In this document: in pieces, positions 37,887 through 46,856 of the stretch
How positions within the stretch are numbered: position 1 is the stretch's first letter
How the letters are laid out: each line of letters starts with the position of its first letter
Source: Porifericola rhodea
Lineage (GTDB): Bacteria > Bacteroidota > Bacteroidia > Cytophagales > Cyclobacteriaceae
DNA: 64,000 nt
NCBI RefSeq assembly: GCF_030506305.1
Contig: NZ_CP119421.1
Location: forward strand, 674,354 to 738,353
Direction: 5' to 3'
Position numbers and translations under genes: made by a program
The notes under the pieces: model-generated
Seen by the model: only the letters and a program-made list of their open reading frames with translations
Databases searched by the model: none
What the model was told of the DNA's origin: nothing

Positions 37887-40800
37887 TTAAAGGGTTAGGT
37901 TTACACCGAGAGTAAAGAAACGCGGCGTTGGCCCAGGTCCTACATCTGGATCCCACTCAGGGTCCCAGTAAGTCCAGTCAGGTGACCAGACTCCTACATT
38001 TCTGATGTTGAAATAAACCCTCAGACTTTCAATACTTGCTTTTTCAATCAGCTGACGAGGAAAAGAATAAGCTATAGCAATGTTGTCTAGTCGTACAAAC
38101 GATCTTTTTCTGTACACATTAAAGCTTGCACTACCATTGCTGGAATACAGACGCGCATAGTCGTTGGAAGGATTATCAGGTGTCCAGTAAGGAAACTGAT
38201 GTGAGTTGGTTCTATCCAAAAACCCATCTCTGTTTTTTGCCTGATTATAAGGCGTCATATGCCCCCAGTACGAGTAAAGCATAAACGATACGTCTATGTT
38301 TTTGAAAAGAGTAAACTCATTTCTGAGTGTCCAACGGAAGCGAGGTTCCTTAAACCCTAAAAACTCTTTGTCGTCTCTGGTGTAGAGTGTATCTCCGTTC
38401 ACATCTTTTACCTTAAAGTCACCAGGGTGTACTCCGTAGTGAGCAGCCTCTTCTGCTTCATCTACCTGCCACACTCCTTCTTCACGCATATCCCAAATCT
38501 CATCTATAGCATGGCCGATAAACCATTCATTCTCATAATCATCTGCTTCGCGTTGTCCTATCACATTACCCTGCTCATCTACCACATCTACCATATCGCC
38601 GTACAGGCTTATTATTTCGTTTCTGTTCAGCTGAAAATTAAACGTGCTTCTCCAGGAGAAATTCTTGCGGTTCATGTTTACTGAACTCAGGTTAAGTTCC
38701 ACTCCTCTGTTTTGTACTTCACCCAGGTTTGCCCATACCCAGTTAAAACCAAGTATATCTGGTAGCGAACGCTGCACCAGCAGGTCGGTAGTAGACATAT
38801 GATAGGCCTCAACAGTACCATCCAGTACATTGTCAAAAAGAGTGAAGTCCATTCCGATATTATAAGACATGGTTTTCTCCCATCTCAGGTTGTTGTTAGA
38901 CATATTGTTCACATACAACTGAGATACCTGATAGACAGTACCATCATCTCTTACGTGTAGATATTTACCAGTAGTAAGGTCTGCCAGTGAGGCATAGCGG
39001 CCGATATCCCGGTTACCATTGATCCCCCAGGAGAAACGTAGCTTACCATAGTCAATCCAGCTGCTATTGAAGAAGTTTTCATCCGTAAACACCCACCCTA
39101 AAGCAGCTGCGGGAAAGGTAGCGCGAGAGTTTTCGCGTCCGAAAGCAGAGTAGCCATCTCTTCTTACCGATAGCGTTAGGAGGTAGCGGTCTTTTAATGA
39201 GTAAAACAAGCGTCCCATCAGGGCATCTCCTGTACTGTACTCATCATTACTACTTACAATAGGGTTAATACCCGCAGAGATGTTATGATAACCCAAACGA
39301 TCGTGTGGATCAAAATCGTTGTTGGTCATGGTGTTATCCCAACTCTGGTATTTCTCTGCATTGGCAAGCAGGGTTACGTCAAAGTTATGGATATCGCCAA
39401 TTGTTTTGTTCCACTTCAGAATATTATCTACCTGCCAGGTATAGATTTTTCTCTGCTGGCGCGAAGCAATTCCTCCCCGGTTTGCATAACCCTGATATGC
39501 TGCCGACTCATGGTTATAACGCTCATAAAATTCGTAGCGAGGCGTAAAGTTCACCTGATAAGTAATGCCAAGAGGCAGCTTTACTTTACCAAAAAGTGTG
39601 GTATTGAGGGTAGTAATTTTTTGTAAGCGATCTACATACCGCATGCCTACGTAAGGGTGGGCACCACCACTACGCTCATCGTTAGGGTTAAGGCGGTACT
39701 CCTCTCCATCGTCTGTGTACTCCGACCCCCAGGGTGAGTTGCTTCTGATTACTCCCCAGTTAGCAGGTACGAAGCTTTCATCACGATCGGCAAACTGCGT
39801 ATTCATTCCTACACTCAGGAACTTGTTTACCTGTCCTTCAATATTCAGGCGGCTTCTGATAGTTTGAAAACGATCTCCTACTACTATACCTTCATTATCC
39901 AGATAGCCTAATGACATATAGTAAGACAGTTCATCTTTTTTTCCGGAAAGGCTCAGGGTATGGTCCTGGCGGAGACCGTTCTGGAAGACCATATCGTACC
40001 AATCTACAGACTTGCCTTCTTTGTAGTTAGCAATTTCTACAGGCTGCATGTTTAGACGTTGCAGCCATACCGTTTCGGGGTCGCCATCTGAGCCATCGTA
40101 GCTCATCCATTCGTCCAGGGTAATATCAGAAGGCAGGTTATTAGGGTTAGTGTAGCGATAGGGCTCATGGTTAACGTCTATGCTGCGCATAACATCACTT
40201 CGCCAGGCTACAAACTCATCAGGGCCATAAACCGGCTCATGTACTGACATTCCGGCGAGGCCTACGTTGGTGTTCAGGGTGATAGTAGGCTTACCTGACT
40301 TACCTTTTTTAGTAGTAATAAGGATAACTCCATTGGCTGCTTTAGCTCCAAATACTGCGGTAGAGCTTGCGTCTTTGAGCACATCTACACTTTCAATATC
40401 ATTAGGGTTAATATCTGAGAGTTCACCGTAGTAGATAGCTCCATCCAGTACAATCAAAGGAGAAGAACCCGCGTTTAGGGTAGTCTTACCTCGTACCTCC
40501 AGGTTACCACCACCTTTGGCAGAGGTAGAGTAGCCCACATTTAGTCCGGCGATATTACCTCTTAATATATCCTGAACGGCATTAGGATTTTCGTTTTCCA
40601 GCCGCTCGGCACTTACCTGAGATACTGCACCCGTAAGGTCTCTTTTTTTCTGAGTACCGTAGCCGACTACCACCACTTCGCTTAAGTTTTTAATGTCTTC
40701 GCTCAGTTGCAAATCAATGACTGAACGCCCGCCAACTGGAATTTCCTGACTGGCGTATCCGATAGAAGAAAAGATAAGGGTATCGTTTTCTGCGGGTACC

Positions 40801-41006
40801 TTAATACGGTAGTTACCGTCAATATCAGTAACGGTTCCGCTACTGCTTCCTTTTACCAGAATATTAACACCTGGTAAAGCGCCCTCGCTATCCGTAACTT
40901 TTCCAGTTACTTCAAGCCCATTGGATTGAGCAAATGCTTGCAGTACACTGAGCATACAGGCAAACATGAGAAAGCAACCCATGAAAATTTGCCGATTAGT
41001 AATCAT
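37887..41006 (-). CDS. SusC/RagA family TonB-linked outer-membrane protein
   Basis: The 1039-residue protein has a signal peptide (MLSVLQAFAQ), a CarbopepD_reg domain at about 34-105 (VTGKVTDSEGALPGVNILVK, DGNYRIKVP), the SusC motif NLSEVVVVGYGTQKKRDLTG, a plug with PLIVLDGAIYYGELSDINPN and VDVLKDASSTAVFGAKAANG, and a barrel that ends FFTLGVNLTL. It imports oligosaccharides through the outer membrane with TonB energy. With SusD downstream and xylan hydrolases divergent, the likely cargo is xylan fragments. The gene lacks the extra N-terminal domain used for anti-sigma signalling, consistent with control by LacI regulators. Confidence 0.96.
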   Translation of the reverse strand: MITNRQIFMGCFLMFACMLSVLQAFAQSNGLEVTGKVTDSEGALPGVNILVKGSSSGTVTDIDGNYRIKVPAENDTLIFSSIGYASQEIPVGGRSVIDLQLSEDIKNLSEVVVVGYGTQKKRDLTGAVSQVSAERLENENPNAVQDILRGNIAGLNVGYSTSAKGGGNLEVRGKTTLNAGSSPLIVLDGAIYYGELSDINPNDIESVDVLKDASSTAVFGAKAANGVILITTKKGKSGKPTITLNTNVGLAGMSVHEPVYGPDEFVAWRSDVMRSIDVNHEPYRYTNPNNLPSDITLDEWMSYDGSDGDPETVWLQRLNMQPVEIANYKEGKSVDWYDMVFQNGLRQDHTLSLSGKKDELSYYMSLGYLDNEGIVVGDRFQTIRSRLNIEGQVNKFLSVGMNTQFADRDESFVPANWGVIRSNSPWGSEYTDDGEEYRLNPNDERSGGAHPYVGMRYVDRLQKITTLNTTLFGKVKLPLGITYQVNFTPRYEFYERYNHESAAYQGYANRGGIASRQQRKIYTWQVDNILKWNKTIGDIHNFDVTLLANAEKYQSWDNTMTNNDFDPHDRLGYHNISAGINPIVSSNDEYSTGDALMGRLFYSLKDRYLLTLSVRRDGYSAFGRENSRATFPAAALGWVFTDENFFNSSWIDYGKLRFSWGINGNRDIGRYASLADLTTGKYLHVRDDGTVYQVSQLYVNNMSNNNLRWEKTMSYNIGMDFTLFDNVLDGTVEAYHMSTTDLLVQRSLPDILGFNWVWANLGEVQNRGVELNLSSVNMNRKNFSWRSTFNFQLNRNEIISLYGDMVDVVDEQGNVIGQREADDYENEWFIGHAIDEIWDMREEGVWQVDEAEEAAHYGVHPGDFKVKDVNGDTLYTRDDKEFLGFKEPRFRWTLRNEFTLFKNIDVSFMLYSYWGHMTPYNQAKNRDGFLDRTNSHQFPYWTPDNPSNDYARLYSSNGSASFNVYRKRSFVRLDNIAIAYSFPRQLIEKASIESLRVYFNIRNVGVWSPDWTYWDPEWDPDVGPGPTPRFFTLGVNLTL

Positions 41007-41182
41007 CGTTCATGAATTTAGGTTGTTATAGTTAGTATGTATAGTAGTTGTATTAGTCAATCCATTGTCTAAAAATATCAAATAAAAACCACCTATTAAT
41101 CTGTTATTTACATGATTATTAAATATTTTGGCTATTATTCTTTCCTTTCTTGAAGTTAAAAGTAAAAAAAATTACATTAACT

Positions 41183-41198
41183 ACGCAACCGATTGTGT
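41183..41198. promoter_or_regulatory. Candidate LacI-type operator in the susC-lacI intergenic region
   Basis: ACGCAACCGATTGTGT matches its own reverse complement at 12 of 16 positions and has the central CG typical of LacI-family operators. It lies between the divergent susC and lacI genes and overlaps the upstream box of the candidate lacI promoter. A related site is at 35898-35911. Confidence 0.5.
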
Positions 41199-41224
41199 AA
41201 ATTTTGATAATTATTGTACTTTAG
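41193..41224 (+). promoter_or_regulatory. Candidate Bacteroidota promoter for the first lacI gene
   Basis: TTG at 41193-41195 is followed after 21 bases by TACTTTAG at 41217-41224, close to the TTG ... TAnnTTTG pattern. It would give a leader of about 125 bases before the ATG at 41356. The operator palindrome overlaps the upstream element. Confidence 0.4.
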
Positions 41225-41355
41225 TACTGCCACATAAGCAATACCTGAATATTTACACAAATAACAATTGCTACCTTTATGCTTCAGTATAGCATCAGAG
41301 TATTCATCTGACAGCAATATGGCCCAAGAAGAAAACAGCAAACATACCTACAGCC

Positions 41356-42387
41356 ATGAGAAAGATTACTAAAGAGGTGACGATATACGATCTGGCAAAA
41401 GCTCTGAACGTATCTCCCACTACAGTTTCCAGAGCACTCAACGATCATCACAGTATAGGCAAAGACACAACTCAGGCAGTAAAAAAACTCGCAAAAAAAC
41501 TGGGCTACCGTCCTAACTCAGTAGCATCCAGCCTCCGAAAAAACAAAAGCAATACCATAGGTGTAATTATGCCACTGATAAGTCGCCCCTTTGTCGCTTC
41601 GGTAATAAGTGGTATAGAGGAAGAGGCAAACCAGGCAGGCTTTAATGTCATTATCTCTCAAACTTATGATTCTTATGAGAAAGAAGTAGCCAATGCCCAG
41701 ACGCTCTACTCCAATCGTGTGGCCGGCCTTATAGTTTCATTGGCTATGGAAACCCAAACGTACGATCACTTTTACCCTTTTATGCAAAAAGATATTCCGC
41801 TGGTATCTATAGACCGTATCAGTGATGAGCTGGAAACAGACCGTATCGTTATTGATAATTTTGCAGCCGCATACAAAGCAACTGAGCACCTGATTAAAAT
41901 GGGCTGCCGGCGTATTGCTCATTTTGGAGGGGCTCAACACAGAAATGTATATTATGAGCGTCAGCAGGGTTACATAGAGGCTCTCAAGCATTACGGTATG
42001 GAAGTAGAAGACGAGCTTATGGTACACAACAAACTAAGCCTGGAAGAAGGTAGAGAAAGCATGGCTCAGCTTCTGAGTTTACCCCAGCCCCCGGATGCTG
42101 TTTTTTCTGCGAATGACTCTGCGGCTGTAGGAGCAATACAAGTGGCAAAGCAGCGTGGCCTGCATATTCCGCAGGATATCGCTTTTGTTGGTTTTAATGA
42201 CGACCCTATCTCTTCTATCATTGACCCGGCACTTACTACAATTACTCACCCGGCATTTGAAATGGGAAAGATAGCCGCACAGCAGGTACTCAAAAATCGC
42301 GAAAACACCGACATTGTACAATCTCAAACGATAGTACTCAAAACAGAATTGCTGATCAGGGCGTCCTCTTTACGAAAAACGACTTAG
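41356..42387 (+). CDS. LacI family transcriptional regulator (first of two)
   Basis: The 343-residue protein has an N-terminal LacI helix-turn-helix (VTIYDLAKALNVSPTTVSRA) and hinge helix (NSVASSLRKNKSNTIGVIMP), then a periplasmic-binding-protein-like effector domain with FVGFNDDPISSIIDPALTTI. It is divergent from susC across a 349-base region with a LacI-type palindrome, so autoregulation and control of the xylan/uronate genes are likely. The effector is probably a sugar released from the substrate. It is paralogous to the next gene. Confidence 0.95.
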   Translation: MRKITKEVTIYDLAKALNVSPTTVSRALNDHHSIGKDTTQAVKKLAKKLGYRPNSVASSLRKNKSNTIGVIMPLISRPFVASVISGIEEEANQAGFNVIISQTYDSYEKEVANAQTLYSNRVAGLIVSLAMETQTYDHFYPFMQKDIPLVSIDRISDELETDRIVIDNFAAAYKATEHLIKMGCRRIAHFGGAQHRNVYYERQQGYIEALKHYGMEVEDELMVHNKLSLEEGRESMAQLLSLPQPPDAVFSANDSAAVGAIQVAKQRGLHIPQDIAFVGFNDDPISSIIDPALTTITHPAFEMGKIAAQQVLKNRENTDIVQSQTIVLKTELLIRASSLRKTT

Positions 42388-42479
42388 TATATAAATTCAC
42401 TAAAACTCCTGCTCTGCAAGAATAAAATTTAGCATATTGTAAAATATAACTCTTACAAATGTAATTAGAGCAAGTTCTC

Positions 42480-42487
42480 TATTTTTG
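42480..42487 (+). promoter_or_regulatory. Candidate -7 box for the second lacI gene
   Basis: TATTTTTG matches TAnnTTTG and lies 35 bases before the ATG at 42523. No TTG box is found at the expected distance upstream, so the call is weak. Confidence 0.3.
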
Positions 42488-42522
42488 CATTTATCTATTC
42501 CAGACATTCCTGATTTTGCAGC

Positions 42523-43548
42523 ATGAAGACCAAGAGAGAAGTAACTATCTATGATATAGCCAAAGCATTAAACATTTCTGCAGCTACCGTAAGCAGGGGG
42601 CTAAAAGACCATCCGGCAATAAAGCAGGAGACTAAAGATAAAATAAGGGCTATGGCACAGGAGATGGGCTATCAGCATAACTTTTTTGCCAGCAGCCTAC
42701 GAAAAAGAAAAACCAACACTATAGGTGTTGTGGTGCCCCACCTCAACAGTTACTTTATGTCTTCGGTAATTGCCGGTATAGAAAAAGCCGCTAACCAGGA
42801 AGGTTACAACCTGATCATCAGCCAGTCGCTGGAGTCAGTAAGCAAAGAATCAGCCAGTGTAAAAACGATGTATAATAGCCGGGTAGATGGGCTGTTGGTA
42901 TCTCTGGCCGGAGATACACAGAGCATAGAACATTTTGACTTTATACTTAAAAAAGAGATTCCACTGATCTTTTTTGACCGTGTATTTGAGGATCCCAATT
43001 GTACCAGCATACTTATTGACAATACCCAGGCAGGTTACGATGCTACTCTGCATCTGCTAAAACAGGGTTGTAAAAGGATTATGCATATTGGTGGTAATCT
43101 ACAATCCAATGTTTACGCCGACCGCCACGAGGGCTATAAGCAGGCACTTGAGGACCATGGCATAGCTTACGATCCTGAGCTGGTCATTATTGATATCCGT
43201 GGTGGCCAGTTGGGTATTAAAGCAGCTCAACAGATACTTGATATGGAAAAACTACCCGATGGCATTTTTACATCCAGCGACACCTCGGCTGCCGCCTGTA
43301 TGAGCGAGCTGAAGCGCGCCGGCATCCGAATACCGGAAGATATTGCCATAGTTGGTTTCAATGATGATCCTATTTCCAGACTGGTAGAGCCGCGCCTGAC
43401 TACCATACAATACCCCGGATATGAAATGGGTGAGGTAGCAGCCAAAACACTAATTAACAAACTTAAACATTCTTCTGGCGACAGCATGAACACGATTATG
43501 CTTAAACATAAACTTATTGCCCGGGAGTCTTCCAGTAAAAAAACCTAG
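42523..43548 (+). CDS. LacI family transcriptional regulator (second of two)
   Basis: This 341-residue regulator is a close paralogue of the preceding one. The HTH is VTIYDIAKALNISAATVSRG, the hinge FFASSLRKRKTNTIGVVVPH, and the effector domain has VGFNDDPISRLVEPRLTTIQ. Recognition-helix residues differ (SAATVSRGLKDH against SPTTVSRALNDH), so the two may read different operators or respond to different sugars. It is separated from the first lacI by 135 bases and from the GH67 gene by only 10, so it is probably cotranscribed with the hydrolases. Confidence 0.95.
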   Translation: MKTKREVTIYDIAKALNISAATVSRGLKDHPAIKQETKDKIRAMAQEMGYQHNFFASSLRKRKTNTIGVVVPHLNSYFMSSVIAGIEKAANQEGYNLIISQSLESVSKESASVKTMYNSRVDGLLVSLAGDTQSIEHFDFILKKEIPLIFFDRVFEDPNCTSILIDNTQAGYDATLHLLKQGCKRIMHIGGNLQSNVYADRHEGYKQALEDHGIAYDPELVIIDIRGGQLGIKAAQQILDMEKLPDGIFTSSDTSAAACMSELKRAGIRIPEDIAIVGFNDDPISRLVEPRLTTIQYPGYEMGEVAAKTLINKLKHSSGDSMNTIMLKHKLIARESSSKKT

Positions 43549-43558
43549 TATTTAGAAT

Positions 43559-45733
43559 ATGACGCACACACTAAAACTACTCAGGCTAGTCCTATTTTTT
43601 TCTCTAATTTTCCCCTTAAAACTGGCTGCAGAAGATGGTTATCGCCTCTGGCTAAGATACGATTTGCTTACCGACCAGCAGTTACTTAATACTTACCGTA
43701 CTCAAATTAAAGGCTGGCAGCTCAAAGGAGAGTCAGCCAGTTTGCAGGCCAGCAGGCAGGAGCTTAGCCTCGGGCTTAGCGGCTTGCTGGGAAAGCAGAT
43801 AGCAGAAGTTGAAATTGTAGACGATGCTACGCTAGTTGCGGGTACAGTTGCCAGTTCATCAGTTATTGCCTCCTTAGACTTAGGAGAGCAGCTGAGCACA
43901 TTAGCCGATGAAGGTTTTCTTATTACAAATACCCGCTATCAGGATAAAAATATTATAGCTATAGCCGCAAATACCGACATAGGTGTGCTCTATGGTGTTT
44001 TTCATTTCCTGAAACTGATACAGACCCAGCACGCCCTCACCCATCTCAATATTCAAAGTACTCCTCAGATCAGGCACCGAGTACTGAACCACTGGGATAA
44101 TCTGGACCGAACTGTAGAAAGAGGCTATGCCGGCTTTTCCATCTGGGACTGGCACAAACTTCCAACCTATGAAGACCCACGTTATACAGACTATGCCCGT
44201 GCCAACGCCTCTATTGGCATTAATGGTACAGTGCTTACCAATGTTAATGCTAATGCGCTGGTACTTACGCCTCAGTATCTGGAAAAGGCTGCTGCCCTGG
44301 CTAATATTTTCCGACCCTACGGAATTAAGGTCTACCTAACCGCTCGCTTCAGTGCTCCGGTAGAGATTGGAGGGCTACAAACTGCCGACCCTTTAAGTCC
44401 TGAAGTACAAGCGTGGTGGAACAGCAAAGTGAGTGAAATTTACGAGTACATCCCTGACTTTGGAGGCTTTTTAGTAAAAGCTAATTCTGAAGGCCAACCT
44501 GGGCCTCAAAATTATGGGCGTACACATGCGGATGGAGCAAATATGCTGGCAGAGGCAGTAGCAGAACACGAAGGCGTAGTGATGTGGCGAGCCTTTGTAT
44601 ATAGCGAGGATGAACCCGATGATCGGGCCAAGCAGGCTTACAATGAGTTCAAACCCTTAGATGGCAGCTTCAAAGATAATGTATTGATACAGGTAAAAAA
44701 TGGAGCTATTGATTTTCAGCCTCGTGAACCTTTCCACCCCCTTTTCGGGGCTATGCCTGAGACTCCACTGATGATGGAATTTCAAATTACACAGGAGTAT
44801 CTTGGGCAGGGCACGCATCTGGTTTATCTGGCTCCTATGTATGAAGAAGTACTCCGGGCAGACACATATGCTAAGGGAGAGGGCTCTACTGTAGCCAAAG
44901 TGATAGACGGCAGCCTGCACAACTACAATACCAGCGGAATAGCCGGAGTCGCTAATATTGGCACTGATAGAAACTGGACGGGACATATATTCGGGCAGGC
45001 CAACTGGTATGCCTATGGCAGGCTAGCCTGGAACCCTCAACTGTCTTCAGAAGATATAGCAGAAGAATGGATAGGCATGACTTTCTCTAATAACGAGGCA
45101 GCAGTAAAAACCATCAAATCTATGATGCTCAACTCCCATGAGGCACTCGTCAATTATATGACACCCCTAGGCTTACATCATATCATGGGCGCAGGGCACC
45201 ACTACGGTCCAGGCCCCTGGGTTAAAAAGATGCCCCGTGCTGACTGGACTTCTGTCTACTACCATCGGGCAGATGAAAAAGGTATAGGCTTTGACCGTAG
45301 CAAAAGCGGCAGCAATGCCGTAGCTCAGTACTTCCCTGAGGTAGCTAAAAAATACGGAGACCCAGCATCCTGCCCGGAAAAATACCTCCTTTGGTTCCAC
45401 CATCTGGACTGGGACTATCAGATGGCTTCCGGAAACACACTTTGGAAAGAGATAGCCCTACATTATCAAAAAGGGGTAGATAGTGTAAGGCAGATGCAAC
45501 AGCACTGGCAGAATGTAGAAGGTAAGATTGACGCCGAGCGCTTTGCTCAGGTAAAAGCGTTTCTTGAAATTCAGGAGCAAGAAGCTGTATGGTGGAAAGA
45601 TGCCTGCCTGAGCTACTTCCAGACCTTCTCAAAACTACCCATTCCCGAAGGTGTAGAGAAACCGGAGGAGTCGCTGGAACACTATCAGAACCTGAGCTTT
45701 CCCTTTGCCCCAGGCATACGGCCAAGGTGGTAA
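43559..45733 (+). CDS. GH67 alpha-glucuronidase
   Basis: The 724-residue protein has a signal peptide (LLRLVLFFSLIFPLKLAA) and matches GH67 along its length: an N-terminal domain, then the TIM barrel with HRVLNHWDNLDRTVERGYAG, GINGTVLTNVNANALVLTPQ, FLVKANSEGQPGPQNYGRTH and WNPQLSSEDIAEEWIGMTF. GH67 removes 4-O-methyl-D-glucuronate from the non-reducing end of xylo-oligosaccharides. The signal places it in the periplasm or outside. It precedes the GH10 gene by 27 bases, and its product feeds the TRAP-uxuA genes across the divergent region. Confidence 0.95.
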   Translation: MTHTLKLLRLVLFFSLIFPLKLAAEDGYRLWLRYDLLTDQQLLNTYRTQIKGWQLKGESASLQASRQELSLGLSGLLGKQIAEVEIVDDATLVAGTVASSSVIASLDLGEQLSTLADEGFLITNTRYQDKNIIAIAANTDIGVLYGVFHFLKLIQTQHALTHLNIQSTPQIRHRVLNHWDNLDRTVERGYAGFSIWDWHKLPTYEDPRYTDYARANASIGINGTVLTNVNANALVLTPQYLEKAAALANIFRPYGIKVYLTARFSAPVEIGGLQTADPLSPEVQAWWNSKVSEIYEYIPDFGGFLVKANSEGQPGPQNYGRTHADGANMLAEAVAEHEGVVMWRAFVYSEDEPDDRAKQAYNEFKPLDGSFKDNVLIQVKNGAIDFQPREPFHPLFGAMPETPLMMEFQITQEYLGQGTHLVYLAPMYEEVLRADTYAKGEGSTVAKVIDGSLHNYNTSGIAGVANIGTDRNWTGHIFGQANWYAYGRLAWNPQLSSEDIAEEWIGMTFSNNEAAVKTIKSMMLNSHEALVNYMTPLGLHHIMGAGHHYGPGPWVKKMPRADWTSVYYHRADEKGIGFDRSKSGSNAVAQYFPEVAKKYGDPASCPEKYLLWFHHLDWDYQMASGNTLWKEIALHYQKGVDSVRQMQQHWQNVEGKIDAERFAQVKAFLEIQEQEAVWWKDACLSYFQTFSKLPIPEGVEKPEESLEHYQNLSFPFAPGIRPRW

Positions 45734-45760
45734 TTATTTGTTAACCATAATCTAATTCTA

Positions 45761-46852
45761 ATGAAAACGGCTTTTTCCATATTACTACTTTGGTCATTTA
45801 CCCATGCGTTGTCAGCACAATCATTACAAGAAACTTATGCTAATGATTTTCTTATTGGCGCAGCTATCAACTACAGGCAGGCGGAGGGCAAAGATCAAGA
45901 AGCTATAGCTTTAATCTCTAAGCACTTTAATACCATCACCCCTGAAAACATGTTAAAATGGGGACCAGTACACCCTGAGCCAGACGAATACAACTTTAGT
46001 GCTGCCGACAAATACGTTGCGCTGGGTGAAAAACACGATATGTTCATCATAGGGCACACGCTGGTTTGGCACCAACAGACGCCGGATTGGGTTTTTGAAG
46101 ACTCAGATGGTCAGGCACTAGACAGAGCAGCCCTGCTTAGCCGCATGCAGGATCATATCAGCAAAGTGGCAGGCAGGTATAGCGGCAAAATAAATGGGTG
46201 GGACGTTGTTAACGAAGCTCTGAATGAAGACGGAAGCCTCCGCCAGACCAAATGGTTGGACATTATCGGAGAAGACTATCTGGAAAAAGCTTTTACTTAC
46301 GCTCAGCAGGCCGCTCCGGAAGCTGAACTCTACTACAACGATTACAATTTATGGAAAACTGAAAAGCGTGAGGGGGCTGTCCGCCTGATTAAAAAGTTAC
46401 AGTCGGCAGGTGTTCGGATAGATGGCATTGGCATGCAGGGGCACTATAGTCTGGAAGGCCCTAGCCTGGAGGAGATTGAAGCCAGCATTAAAGCTTTTTC
46501 CAGCCTGGGTATAAAAGTCATGATTACTGAATTAGATGTTGATGTACTGCCCAGAAAGGGTAGTGAGGGTGCGGATCTTAACCAGAATTTTGAAACTCAG
46601 AAGAAATACAATCCCTATGCTGAAGAGCTTCCAGAAAAAGTACAGCAATCACTTGCTGAACGCTACGCTAACCTTTTTGCACTCTTCTATAAGCATAAGG
46701 ATAAGATTGGCAGAATTACATTATGGGGTGTAGCCGATCATCACTCCTGGCTTAACAACTGGCCTATGCGAGGCAGAACTAACTACCCGCTTCTATTTGA
46801 TCGTAATTATCAGCCTAAGCCTGCTTTTGATGCGGTAGTAGAGGTAAAGTAA
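45761..46852 (+). CDS. GH10 endo-1,4-beta-xylanase
   Basis: The 363-residue protein has a signal peptide ending in THALSAQ and a single GH10 barrel. The acid/base is Glu152 in GWDVVNEALNEDG and the nucleophile Glu257 in VMITELDVDVL; IIGHTLVWHQQTPDWVF and TLWGVADHHSWLNNWP are subsite motifs. No binding module is attached. It cleaves the xylan backbone, giving the short acidic oligosaccharides that GH67 needs. The gene ends 4 bases before the convergent FUSC gene. Confidence 0.96.
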   Translation: MKTAFSILLLWSFTHALSAQSLQETYANDFLIGAAINYRQAEGKDQEAIALISKHFNTITPENMLKWGPVHPEPDEYNFSAADKYVALGEKHDMFIIGHTLVWHQQTPDWVFEDSDGQALDRAALLSRMQDHISKVAGRYSGKINGWDVVNEALNEDGSLRQTKWLDIIGEDYLEKAFTYAQQAAPEAELYYNDYNLWKTEKREGAVRLIKKLQSAGVRIDGIGMQGHYSLEGPSLEEIEASIKAFSSLGIKVMITELDVDVLPRKGSEGADLNQNFETQKKYNPYAEELPEKVQQSLAERYANLFALFYKHKDKIGRITLWGVADHHSWLNNWPMRGRTNYPLLFDRNYQPKPAFDAVVEVK

Positions 46853-46856
46853 AGCT

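Noticed and set aside
45345-45725. 126-codon frame antisense to the GH67 3' end
   Set aside because: It shadows the GH67 gene and is low-complexity in places.
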